From Haliotis asinina (taxonomy: Eukaryota; Mollusca; Gastropoda; Lepetellida; Haliotidae): DNA of 64,000 bases. Positions 33,401 through 42,539 of this stretch are shown piece after piece (position 1 is the stretch's first letter; the number at the start of each line of letters is the position of its first letter). The stretch lies in the NCBI RefSeq assembly GCF_037392515.1, contig NC_090280.1, positions 27,347,118-27,411,117 on the forward strand, written 5' to 3'. The position numbers and the translations under genes were made by a program. The notes below the pieces were generated by a model. That model was given only the letters and a program-made list of their open reading frames with translations, ran no database searches and was not told the DNA's origin.

Positions 33401-36400
33401 AGCAACAGGAACACGGTTGCAAGCTCCTATTGCTCTCAACCACCAGGATCCCTTCCTCCGCCGACACAGGGCCGCAACCCACGGCAAACGGGTTGGTGGA
33501 CCAAATATCCCCCCGGGTCCACTACGGGGGTGTCGGCGAGCTCTTAGCGTTACCCAGCACCCACCACGAGGAGGTGGCTCGCCACGGGTGCCAATGTGGT
33601 GGTTGTCATAGTGGTAGTGGTAGTGGTGGAAGTTTGAGGTCGAGGTTTTGTGTTCGATAGTCGTAGTTCTTCTTGTTGTTGTAGTTGTAGTTCTGTTAGT
33701 ATCAGTGCAATGCATGACGGATATAGCATTTTACACTTCAAACTCAGGCTTGCTTTAACATATGCTGCATCAAAACACCTTCAGAATACTCACACTGTAC
33801 ATCAAACCTGACCAACACAGAAGCAGACCCCACGCGGTTTGAAGCTGTGCATGTGTATTCTCCTCCTTGACTTCTTCTGATGCTTGGAATGTTCAGTCTG
33901 TCTCTGGTACTGACGATGGATCCAGCGTGGGTCCATCTGTAGGTGGTTATAGACGGGTTGCCTGGTGAGATATGTCGCCTACAGCATATCCTCATAAGGG
34001 ATGATTCTTTGACTGGGTATGTGGACGGAGGGCTAGACGTTGACGGAGCATCTGTACATGAAATGGGATTTGTTGGACTAAGGAAGGATGGCAATATATG
34101 GATGTAAAGCAATGTTATTGGTAAAATATTAATTGATGAAGGAGCAAGGATACACTCCGAAACGTCATGTTATTCATAAAGAAGTTGACATCCATAAATC
34201 TTTCTTTCCTTATGAATTCCACTCCTAAATGTCCTTTAAACACCGGGGTCATAGTTTCGACATGCATATGTACTCATTGCATTAGGTATGATGGTTATTT
34301 GATAAACAACTATATATATTAATTAATGTTAATGGGTTAGTTTCCGAAGTACACATATTCAAATGAGAAAATATTCCAGAAGCTCCCAATGGAAAAATAT
34401 CCTTGGAAAACAAACTAGAATACTGGAAAGAATCGAAAAGGGGATTAAACATTATATAACACAAGTGCCTATTATATAACGATGCTGCTGAGAGAATATA
34501 AAAGGAAACGGGGTGTTTCTCTTACACTGGACATCAATGGCGATGGGACTGTAGACTGATCCTACTGTGTTGGTGGCAATGCACGTGTACTCTCCTCCCT
34601 GTCTTCTGCTGATGTTTCTCCTGTCAAAGACAGACTGTGTTGTGAAGGTGGACCCTCTCCTCGTCCATCTATAGATGGTCCATGAAGGGTTGCCTTCTAC
34701 TGTGTAATCGCTACAGTCCAATTTCACACGGGAGAATTCAGTGATGGAGAAGACGGACGGGAGACCAGAAATGAGAGGAGCATCTGTGTATGATAACAGT
34801 TATATTGTACAATTGTGTGTGCTTGAGAATTTGCGAATGTATGTGTACATGTGAGTGTGACGATGCAGAAAATTCACGATACAATACGTGATCGCGATAT
34901 CTTTGCACCATAAGATTCGGTGCATATCACGATTGGCTATCTTTAGTTATTTTCTTTTACAAAATTAATTTATGACCGTAGGTAACAGTGTAAACTCCGA
35001 TATAACCGTCAGTTTCTCGTGAAAATTCACGCTTTTAAGATCAGCAATTCATATCAAGATACAAAAAAATATCCATATATTAATTGTCCGATGAAGAATC
35101 ATTACGATGATCGATGCTACGATATAACGTAACAGCTGTAGTGTGTATCATTTCGGAAAGAAATTTGATGACTCGGGTAAATGCTACTATGTACAAGTCT
35201 TCAATTTTATACATTTCCGTAATTCATTAAACTTCAAAAGGCAATATCAGTCTTGAATATCTATGGCCTATTGTAGGTCTGTGTGTAGACATCTTTGCCG
35301 GAACCATCGTGGAGAATATAGAATTTATATCCGGCCTTTTTAGCAGTGAAGAGTAGATGAACAGACCTCTAAAAGTCTGTAATGACACGGGGTGATCGCT
35401 GTAAGGATAGGCTTACCTGCCCTGCCCGTGACAATACCCTGCGTTAACTTGAATGCCATCCCCAATGCAGTGTCATGAAGCAGTGTTATAAGTTGCATTG
35501 TCTGGCAGAAAACCTTTCACAACAGTTTGGACAGATTGGGCACTGTACTAATAATGTACAGGTTTCCAGTTTAGCACAAGTTGTCCATTATAATTCTTCT
35601 ACAACTGTGAATTTTGAAATTCATGAATTTTTATTTAATAACAAAAACGTTATTTAACAAACTACCATTACAACATTGACCCAATTCACTGTTTGCTACG
35701 AGGGAGGAGTACAGAGAGAGGAACAGCCAGATGTGCTGCTGATTCATTTATATGTGCTCGCTATTAAGTCAGAGTGTAACTCACACTGGACATCGACAGT
35801 CACTGTAGCAGATACAGAGCCTAGTGTATTGGTGACATGGCATGTGTAGTTGCCTCCCTGCCTCCTCTGGATATGTCTTCTCATTAGCACGGACCCATCA
35901 CTGACAATCGTCTCACCGAATGTCCATTTGTAGGCAGGTGTTGTTGAGTTACCAGTGACGGTGTAGGTGCTGCAGTCTATCATGAGACTGGAATGCTCTT
36001 TCATGTGTATGACGGGTGGAAGACCGGTTACTGAAGGTGCACCGGCTACTGCAAGTGTAGTATCATCACTTGTATTCATACAGTTAAGGTGGTCAATGGT
36101 ACTGTCGAGTAATCACTGCGGTCTAATATATGTATATATAACTGAAAACAATGACACGAACTGTATAAAATTACTTTTAAGAAATTCCATGTAGCTTTAT
36201 CCCCGTTTTTATTTATTTTATTTATTTATTTTTTCTGTTCACTGTATGATTTGTTTATTGAAAATGGGCGTTATATTAACGCTGCTCATTTGTACATTGT
36301 TTATATAAATGTAGTCTCGGCCTAGGACGTTTTAAGTACCGAATAGAGATTGGAGTGATTGAAGGCATTGCGAAGTCAAGATTTGGAACACAAATATCCA

Positions 36401-38605
36401 GTGAGAAATCTCCCAAATACTGGCATAGGGACAATGATTCTACACAAGGCATACCTTTATCCCACACAGCCTTGAATCCTCTGTCGCTTCCGTATTCATC
36501 AGTTGTAAAGACCACACGTAGAGATGTCGAGGGCTGGAGGACGTGCCCAGCGTTGTCACCTGACAGTGACGCCATGAGCTCCTCACTGCCATTGTACACC
36601 TTCAGGTAGCAAAGAGGTACATGACCATTAGGTGTTGATTGATTGTTGTGTAGGAGTCAGCAATATTCCAGTTATATAGCGGTTGTCAGTAAATAACCGA
36701 ATCTGGACCAGTCATCAACAGCGCGGGCATCGTTCTAGACAGTTCAATACGGTGATATGTGTCAACCAAGTCAGCGAGCCTGATCACCCGATCCCGTTAG
36801 TCGCCTCTTACGACAAGCATGGGTTACCAGATCTAACTCCATCTTCACGGGTGTATATACAAGGGAACAACACAAACTAAACATATCACATCACAAGAAA
36901 CTACACGCAAGCCCCAAGGTAAAGAGAAACATATTCACACTACCTTCACATAATCATGTCCACTCTCTGTGCTGAAGTCTTGGAAGGACAGTACGACCAG
37001 GGAGGAAGCGACGTCAACAGTGTATGTGCAGGTAATGTTGTCTGTGTAGTTGCTGGGATAATTGGGGGAGGTGAAAGAACCGGATGTGCTGGTGTACCTG
37101 CCACCACATTCTGGAACGATAAACACTTTAAGGTAATATCAAACTAGTCGGCTTCAGGTGATGTTGGGGATTAATGGGGATTAACGTCGCGCTCGTGTGC
37201 GTCTGCGTGTTATGTGTATGTTTAACTGATCCAGACTGTTAACACTGAGGCATCACGTGGATACCCAACAGATAGTGTACAATGATTCATATTATTATAT
37301 TTCGATAACAGCCACTTCCCCTCCAATGATTTACTGGGCGGTAGGATTGCCAAGGGTAGGGGTAAAACGTTTGCACGTCACGCCGAAGACCCGGGTTCGA
37401 TTCCGCACGTCGGTACATTGTGTGAAGTCCATTGCTGGTGTCCCCACTACGTGATATTGTTGGAACATTGCTAAAAGCGGTTTAAAACCAAACTCACTCG
37501 CTCACTCCACTGATCTACCCACCTGAACATGATATTTAGCAGACAAGTGAGACCAAATTATTTTTTTTCATATTTAGATCTGTCCGTAAAGATTCAGAGT
37601 GACGATAACCCTCCACAAGGTTGTGTGACAAAGGAATCATTTCAGCTTTCCAATAGCCAGCTTTCCTTTCACGCCGAGCAATATTCACGGGTCTTAGCGT
37701 CGAGCTTACACTTTCCACTAAGGTTTCAGATAGCAGCTTGAAGTTGTTAAATTAACGTGACAACATATCCAAGGCCTCTATGAACCTTTCAAAACGTTTT
37801 ATGGTAGATATGTATAGACCCTTAGACGCTTAGAGTGTGATTACTATAGAGCTTCAAGTGAAGAGTTACGTCTTTCGCCGCATTTAACAATATTCGTGTC
37901 ACCAGAAATGGCTTCACACATTGTGTCCATGTGGGGAATCGCACAAAGGCCTCCTGAGAGGGTACATAAGTCAATTTAGCCTCACCACACTTTTAATCGT
38001 AGAATATTGTCATTTTAATGCTGGCTAAACCTCAGCACAATGGTCAGCAACTGAAGGGATGATGTGTATCCATCTAGGATCCATGCAGGTGGCGAGCGTA
38101 CTTAAGTCCCCATGGACCCAAGTATGGTGATCAACTTTCAGTTGGTGGCGATCTATAGCCTGTTTTCATATAGTATTGTCCAAATAGTGCTACTAGGTTT
38201 TTTCACACTAGTTTTATCTGTAATTGTGATATTCTAGTTGTTTTTCTCTCCTTTGGTGACAGGTTTTTATGACATGTTCTTCCATTTCAACGTCAAATAT
38301 GTTCTCGTCACGATATGACTGAAATATTGCAGATGTGACGTTAAATACTAACTCATCCACTCACTCGAACGCAGGCATTCGACGTGACGAGCAAACGCTT
38401 AAACCACTGGGCTTCCCCACCGCCCCTTGAACTTAAACACACTGCAGGGATCGCCATGTTCTTTATAAAGTAAGCAAATATCTTCTCCCGCATCTCAAAA
38501 ACACTGAGTGTTATGATATCATGTCTCACCTTCAGAAGCATGGGGTGTTTTGATCAGCGCATGCTGCACAATGCAGAATACGATCAATGTCCAATAAGTC
38601 TCCAT
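26477..38605 (-). CDS. Cell-surface receptor: signal peptide, CUB, 3 Ig, FN3, transmembrane
   Basis: Complete host gene in eight exons (38530-38605, 36944-37110, 36455-36599, 35785-36048, 34526-34783, 33794-34051, 26929-27225, 26477-26604). They sum to 1,593 bases: 530 residues plus stop, with every GT-AG junction in phase. Residues 1-25 are a signal peptide (METYWTLIVFCIVQHALI). The CUB domain (about 26-129) shows ECGGRYTSTSGSFTSPNYPS. Three Ig domains of 86-88 residues each carry Cys...Trp...GGxYTC and end DVQC. One FN3 domain (about 389-488) has LQWISNYNGGANQTFTLQYK. A transmembrane helix (about 496-515, CVVVIAIIVV) is followed by a 15-residue basic tail with no signalling motif. It probably sits at the plasma membrane as an adhesion or recognition receptor needing a partner to signal; ligand unknown. 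I do not recognise this exact architecture as a named family. A 6.1-kb LINE occupies intron 6. Confidence 0.85.
26929..27225 (-). CDS. Receptor exon 7: fibronectin type III domain
   Basis: Phase 1-1 exon of 99 codons after acceptor TTTCTTCCAG. FN3 hallmarks: PPSAPTDFQVV, SLQWISNYNGG, FTLQYK and a C-terminal SSNIYGDGES. Confidence 0.85.
27364..27451. repeat. (TAG)n microsatellite
   Basis: About 29 units of TAG, grading into GGTGGT-rich sequence up to the LINE insertion point at 27488. It lies in intron 6 of the receptor gene. Confidence 0.95.
28021..31691 (-). CDS. LINE ORF2: endonuclease, reverse transcriptase, RNase H
   Basis: The ATG overlaps the ORF1 stop in TAATG. The first 1,157 codons are open (28218-31691). 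Endonuclease, about residues 1-230: IIQWNCRGLRNN, FCIQETYL, IIMGDLNGHSPLWGG, GSDHFPTI. RT, about 480-780: NYRPISLSSCVCKTMERMIN, IFFDLEKAYDTTW, GVPQGSILS, catalytic FVDDFNIS. RNase H, about 950-1100: YTDGSKEGG, TAEANAILTAL, YSDSLSCLQAI, WLPSHVGISGNTLADLA. Compared with copy B, about 16 bases are missing at roughly 28270, after GYTYLGCQS. This shifts the frame, so the last 85-odd residues (RRCRIGHTRYTHEYILKGED, CIPCDERITVKH, ending LLTDL at 28021) are out of frame. That tail is a Cys-His region. The protein would nick DNA and copy its RNA in place. Confidence 0.85.
31691..32992 (-). CDS. LINE ORF1: RNA-binding protein with CCHC knuckles
   Basis: Intact, 433 residues, starting MAPPLKKRSHESDDS. 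RRM-like region WPRFIVMCAPEGG and LRSGSLLIECRK (about residues 30-95), a second conserved block RTLNTSKGIVRD, then zinc knuckles CYNCQMYEHGSKSC and CVNCSGCHPSSSKEC. The middle knuckle reads CQRCAGTCKDSTFC, without the histidine present in copies A and C. The Ser/Lys-rich C terminus ends SPVHPPRK. It overlaps ORF2 by one base (TAATG), suggesting translational coupling by termination and reinitiation, as known for some LINEs. Confidence 0.85.
   Translation of the reverse strand: MAPPLKKRSHESDDSLSSDDESRTTSSNPDNWPRFIVMCAPEGGPLKLNPFAVSKGIEGLVGEVKDIKKLRSGSLLIECRKEIQSKILLKTKSLANVPVVVSPRRTLNTSKGIVRDTGRCLSDMSELDIVTELQSQGVTHVKRFTVKKNNDVFKTNTHLFTFCLSMPPKSLKAGYCNLRVDTFIPNPLRCYNCQMYEHGSKSCHNPAACQRCAGTCKDSTFCDNTPVCVNCSGCHPSSSKECPSWKLQSKISRVKHEKNVSFFEAKQMVLAQEQSGPSYAAVVSASVQASKPKHVSCSSVGCQTDYTWASTSAPTLLSAEIQASSSKETSSVQTIVQSKVSSGKDSSASQKQASKSDSNVKSNVNITSRSSNEITKKNQRNRPPKGSNDQVQLYNKFGSLEAMDVSDHIQGRTHSLSPTRKVRGRSPVHPPRK
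33794..34051 (-). CDS. Receptor exon 6: Ig domain 3
   Basis: Phase 1-1 exon of 86 codons. MRICCRRHISPGNPS, YRWTHAG, QGGEYTCTASNRVGS, ending FDVQC. Confidence 0.85.
34526..34783 (-). CDS. Receptor exon 5: Ig domain 2
   Basis: Phase 1-1 exon of 86 codons. KLDCSDYTVEGNPSW, YRWTRRG, QGGEYTCIATNTVGS, ending IDVQC. Confidence 0.85.
35785..36048 (-). CDS. Receptor exon 4: Ig domain 1
   Basis: Phase 1-1 exon of 88 codons. The Ig cysteines are in MIDCSTYTV and GGNYTCHVTN, with Trp in YKWTFG. An alternative acceptor three bases downstream (36045) would drop one residue. Confidence 0.85.
36455..36599 (-). CDS. Receptor exon 3: CUB domain, second half
   Basis: Begins VYNGSEELMASLSGDN directly after DYVK and ends GFKAVWDK before GTATGC, phase 1. 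Confidence 0.85.
36634..36855 (-). mobile_element. SINE family 1 in receptor intron 2
   Basis: Plus strand shows GAGTCAGCAATATTCCAGTT, AATCTGGACCAGTCATCAAC, CCCGTTAGTCGCCTCTTACG and the head CTTCACGGGTGTAT. The (GTGA)n tail is replaced by TTGATTGATTG. Confidence 0.8.
36944..37110 (-). CDS. Receptor exon 2: CUB domain, first half
   Basis: Acceptor TTATCGTTCCAG. Reads ECGGRYTSTSGSFTSPNYPS to ESGHDYVK. Donor GTAGTG, phase 0. Confidence 0.85.
37336..37507 (+). mobile_element. tRNA-derived SINE, family 2, full-length in receptor intron 1
   Basis: Begins GGGCGGTAGGATTGCC (box A region). Box B is CCCGGGTTCGATTCCGC. The body is TGTGTGAAGTCCATTGCTGG and the tail AACATTGCTAAAAGCGG, then CTCACTCGCTCACTCC. 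tRNA-type promoter boxes and an (ACTC)n end identify it as a SINE, not a tRNA gene. Confidence 0.85.
37867..38428 (-). mobile_element. tRNA-derived SINE split by a LINE 3' fragment
   Basis: Left part 37867-37944 (CTTCACACATTGTGTCCATG) and right part 38365-38428 (GACGTGACGAGCAAACGC, then CCACCGCC) are the two halves of one family-2 SINE. The LINE fragment at 37945-38366 lies between them, so it inserted later. AATCGCAC and ACTCGAAC at the two junctions may be an eroded target duplication. Confidence 0.75.
37945..38366 (+). mobile_element. LINE 3'-UTR fragment (A-C family) nested in a SINE
   Basis: About 420 bp of 3' UTR starting near CCTCCTGAGAGGGTAC and ending CTGAAATATTGCAGATGTG, then CTCATCCACTCACTC. 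No coding sequence. Confidence 0.8.
38530..38605 (-). CDS. Receptor exon 1: signal peptide
   Basis: Begins at ATG (38603-38605) and ends phase 1 before GTGAGA. Hydrophobic core WTLIVFCIV. Confidence 0.8.
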
Positions 38606-40786
38606 CTTGTTACACATGGATAAAGTGCGTCACGATATGCATTGTGTTGTCCATTAAAGATGTCGTCTTGGTCTGTGAAGTGCGTCCATGCCACAGTACT
38701 TCAGAGTCAAGTGTTCGCTGAGTGCCTCTGAGGGCGAAACTTAATTTCACTAAATGCTTGTCTCAAGTTTGACAATACCCATTGTCAATGGTTTCAAATT
38801 ACTATCACGATTTGTGTTGAAGTGATATAAAGTCGTGTACATGTATCCGTTATCGTGCTACCAGCATTCACTTCAGTTCTGTCAGTGAACATAGATATTT
38901 GCTTATATATTACGTCCGTGTTGGACAGTCTCAGTCTAATGATGAGTAACGGACGTTGTGACAGGAAGCAGCCACTTGTCGAGGACAGTGTGAGTTCATG
39001 ACATGTGCGTGAATGACAAATGCTTGTGACATGTCGTTAGTGTGGTGAGGTGTAAATATGTACATTTTGTTGGACACATTGAAAGTTTTAGCTAAGCCTT
39101 TTGTAAAACATAAGTCATGCCTTCCTGGGTGAGTGATCATGAAGAAACCTACCTGGGTGAGTGATCATGAAGAAACCTGTTAAGCGTATCTTCGGGTATA
39201 CCTTTTAGTCATCTAAACCTGTGAGGAACGTTTTGACAGTAGGTTTTGTACAATGCGCTGACGTCATCTTTTTCATGAGTCACATTCTTGTACCGTAAAA
39301 GCCCGATGGCATCACAATGCTGTACCATAAAAGCCCGATGGCATCACAATGTTGTACCGTAAAAGCCCGACGGCATCACAGTGCTGTACCGCAAAAGCCC
39401 GATGGCATCACAATGGTATGTCGTCATAAACATAATAACGTCATAGTGCCATGACATCGTTGCTCTGCAAGTCTAATGAGTGTATTGTACATATGTACAT
39501 TTTTCACTGAAACCTAATGGAGAGAGATTTTTTATGATAAACAGAATCTTACCCTCGTGCTAATATAATTGATATCAGTAGACACATGTGTGAGATCCTT
39601 TATTTGTCAGCACATAGTGAGTAATTACTGATGTGAATATTGTAGACGTGTGCTACTCATATTGCAGTCAGCGTTACACAAACGACTCTGATTTTAGTAG
39701 AGATTTCTTATGAATGTGCAAAGGATTTTGTCCATGATGGGAGCACAGTTAGGAGTGCATGATGGGAACACAGTTGGGAGTGCACTTCCTCAAGGCCGGA
39801 TGACATTGCTGCATAATGTCTACTCTCAACCCCGAAGATAATGTGACGGTTCGCTAACGACGCAGCAGGGGCACAAACCGAATATGAATGTCTTGCTGCA
39901 AAACGAAGGCATCACATGGTCGCTGCCCTAATATCGATAACGTCCAGAAAAAGATGAAACTGGGTTTCAATGAACATTAAAATTTCTTGATACACATATT
40001 GTTAGCATACGTGGACGTTGATTGTTTACTAGAAAGGGCATCACCTATGCTAAGAACCTGATGAGTGAAGATGAGTTATCGTCCGCTGTTCATTTTACAA
40101 AAAGCACGTGTTTAAGTGCCATGCGTCGACATACATAGAGATATGCACCGTACATGTACGTGCAAACGGTGAGTCATGATTTCGTAGTCGAATGTGTAGT
40201 TATAATGTAATTAAGCAATCCATAATGATTAGGTTCTTACTGAAAATATTGTGTTACTTTTACTTTTTTCCAGGTGTATCCATAAAGGTCATACCGGTTT
40301 GAACTGCTTAAACACCTGGTATTGGGGCTTAAACTACTGCAAACTGTTAAGTTCAAGTTAAAAGATGTTTAGATCTGTAAGTAAGATACAAACCCATAAC
40401 GATGAAAAGGTCGGTTTCATTGTTATATGTGTATGGTTTCCTTCTCATATCAAACAAGGCGGAAACACTCTGCCGAGGACAATGGATGCATGATAGGACA
40501 AGGACAAATATGTTGACTCTAAAACTGTTTCATCAGAGCAAAAATCTCTTGAAACCAAGGGATCCTTCGAATATAATTCGTTTTTTATAAAACCAAAACC
40601 AAAACAAACAAAAAATAAATGACACAATGCTGCTTACAACGTCACTATTCAAAACAAAAAAACGCATAAGCCATTTTAGAAGAATCTGTTGCCTTGGTTT
40701 AAGAACACTTATTTCATGTAATTTCAGTGATAAAAAAGTGCAACAAATTCACATGTTTATTCGTGTATGTCTGTTTACTTGTGTCC
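38606..40786. other. Upstream flank of the receptor gene, no gene seen
   Basis: Includes the presumed receptor promoter (no clear TATA box near 38605), a duplicated 30-bp phrase (CTGGGTGAGTGATCATGAAG at 39124 and 39154) and a 4 x 32-bp repeat. The frame at 40402-40590 starts MKRSVSLLYVYGFLLISNKA, which resembles a signal peptide, but no donor follows and no domain is recognisable. Confidence 0.5.
39289..39416. repeat. Four tandem 32-bp units
   Basis: Four copies of a unit beginning TGTACCGTAAAAGCCCGATG and ending GCATCACAATGC, differing at a few positions. Confidence 0.9.
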
Positions 40787-40985
40787 ACAAAGTGGCGTCA
40801 AGGTCCGGTCGTTGTCTGGCAGCAACTACTGCACCGTCTCGGCACACACTGGATACGTCGACGAAGTCGCTGTGGTTGAATTCGACCTCACTCTTCCTGC
40901 AGTGTGGTGGCTAGATGTGGAAGTGTCAAAAACATGGTTTGGCGTTGACGTACACGTATATCGACTTTATCCCACTGGTATTCTG
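40787..40985 (+). other. Possible host exon remnant cut by a LINE fragment
   Basis: After a pyrimidine-rich stretch (TTTACTTGTGTCCACAAAG) one frame reads SGVKVRSLSGSNYCTVSAHT, then DEVAVVEFDLTLPAVWWLDV and GVDVHVYRLYPTG. This has protein-like composition without a family I recognise. The frame ends where LINE 3'-UTR sequence begins. It could be an exon whose gene was broken by the insertion, or chance. Confidence 0.25.
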
Positions 40986-41243
40986 TCTCTAGCATGGTGA
41001 TCTACCTTCAGTTGCAGGTGATCTATGGCACGTTTTTACATTGCATTGTTTTGCATTATTATAGTTAGTGTTTAGTTACATGCTAGTTTTTGAACTGTGA
41101 TACTATAGTAGTTTTACTGCCCCTCGTACACAGTTTTATAGAACTTGTTTATAGAAACTTGTTGATAATTTATTGTTCTCGGAACGATAATCTCTGAAAT
41201 ATTTCCAGTGTGACGATAAATATTTACTCACTCAATCATAGGT
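40985..41243 (+). mobile_element. LINE 3'-UTR fragment (A-C family)
   Basis: Begins near TAGCATGGTGATCTACCTTC and ends in ATATTTCCAGTGTGACGATA, then TTTACTCACTCAATC. Confidence 0.8.
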
Positions 41244-41250
41244 GTTATAT

Positions 41251-41283
41251 CTGGTTTAGATCTGGTTTAGATCTGGTTTAGAT
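41251..41283. repeat. Three tandem 11-bp units
   Basis: CTGGTTTAGAT repeated three times directly after the LINE fragment. Confidence 0.85.
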
Positions 41284-42296
41284 CTTTTGAAGGTCATGGC
41301 AAAACAATGGCGTTATAATTGGCGAGGTAGCGGACCATGACGCGTGCTGTATGTGCTGGAGCAACTCCCTCTGTCGGTTTAGAATCGGACGCAAGTGTCA
41401 TACATGGACTTCACTTTGCTGTCAAATTGCTACCGAACCACCACTAAATCAGATCTGTGTATCCTTATTATCCCACCCCACGACACTGTCTTCACCCACT
41501 GCAATTAGGGGCTACAGGTTCATGTCTCCGACGGTAAACACGCTGTGTTCCATCTCGCCGGTGACGAAGAAATCGTGATTAATCACTGAACCAGACTCGC
41601 CCCCAGTTTGTAAGGTTCCAGTTCCGGACTCTACAACAACACCGCATGCGACTGCGCCGATGGAAGTTTCACAAAGCAAAGGACGACAACTGGCCTTCTT
41701 GGTCAAAGCCCCAGTTAACGGGGTCGATTCCTCACAGTTTGGTCTGAAATTCAAGTCTCCATGGCAAGACGATGACACTAGTGAACAACCCGGATGTAGC
41801 GGTTGAGACAGGGTATATTTGACATGCAACTTGATAATGCCAAAGCAAGTTCGCTTCAAAATGTACGATTTTCATTTTCAGATAGAGACAAAAGATTATT
41901 ATTAATACTAATGGTCTACAGTGATTTATCGACCTTCTTGAAAACTGTCAACATTGAATGATACCCCATGCACGCCTATGGTGCGTTCATAAGAGGGACG
42001 CTTTTACTTCCAATCCAAATTAAAAGTCCAGGTTCCCTTATTTTTTTAGAGTATATTATCACAATTGGTTTGCTTCATCATAACTATTATAATTACAAAA
42101 TCAACTGTGCACATATGCAGTGTCCGAAAGTGTTTTAGATTACAAGAAGGTGAATGAACTATGCAAAATGTGGCACTTTAGAACAGCCGACCAGATGACC
42201 TCGGTCCCTGCAAGGAGTTTACATGTACTTCTAGCTTTTTTGAGTTCTATAAATATACAGAGATTGGCCCTCTGACATCTGTTCCAAATACCGGAA
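41284..42296. other. Non-coding stretch; one unexplained minus-strand frame
   Basis: The minus-strand frame 41512-41859 (115 codons) has a Cys-rich stretch (NFRPNCEESTPLTGAL, CRPLLCETSIGAVACGVVVE) and no recognisable domain. I see no splice context that would make it a gene. Confidence 0.3.
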
Positions 42297-42497
42297 CACT
42301 ACGGAAGAGCCACGGTGAAAAACTTTTTGCTGTCACTAACTCCTACGTAGGACAAAATATCTCCTACGTAGGACTTAGTATCACCTACGTAGTACTTATT
42401 ATATCCTTTTGAAGGTTCGGATTATGAAGTGTGGTTATTAAATTGCAAAATGTTTGATTATGCAGGACGTTAGATCGTAGAAATGCATGACAATAAC

Positions 42498-42539
<42 letters not shown>

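Larger units (their letters stand above)
27488..33592 (-). mobile_element. Near-intact LINE (I/Nimb-like), full length, in receptor intron 6
   Basis: A 6.1-kb complete element. The 3' tail on the plus strand begins AGTGAGTGAGTTAATATTT (27488). The 3' UTR extends to about 28020, followed by ORF2 28021-31691, ORF1 31691-32992 and a 600-bp 5' UTR, with the 5' terminus at 33592. The sequence GTGGTGGTTG directly adjoins the 3' end (27478-27487) and recurs three bases beyond the 5' end (33596-33605), a plausible 10-bp target duplication, though the target is itself GT-rich. It lies in the same orientation as the receptor gene. Only one clear coding defect is seen, so this is the youngest copy here. 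Confidence 0.9.

Noticed and set aside
37336-37507. A tRNA gene suggested by box A and box B sequences
   Set aside because: The sequence continues into a SINE body and (ACTC)n tail and occurs many times in the window; no tRNA cloverleaf acceptor stem closes.
41512-41859. Cys-rich minus-strand frame as a secreted protein
   Set aside because: No signal peptide, no recognisable domain and no consistent splice sites; kept only as an unexplained frame.
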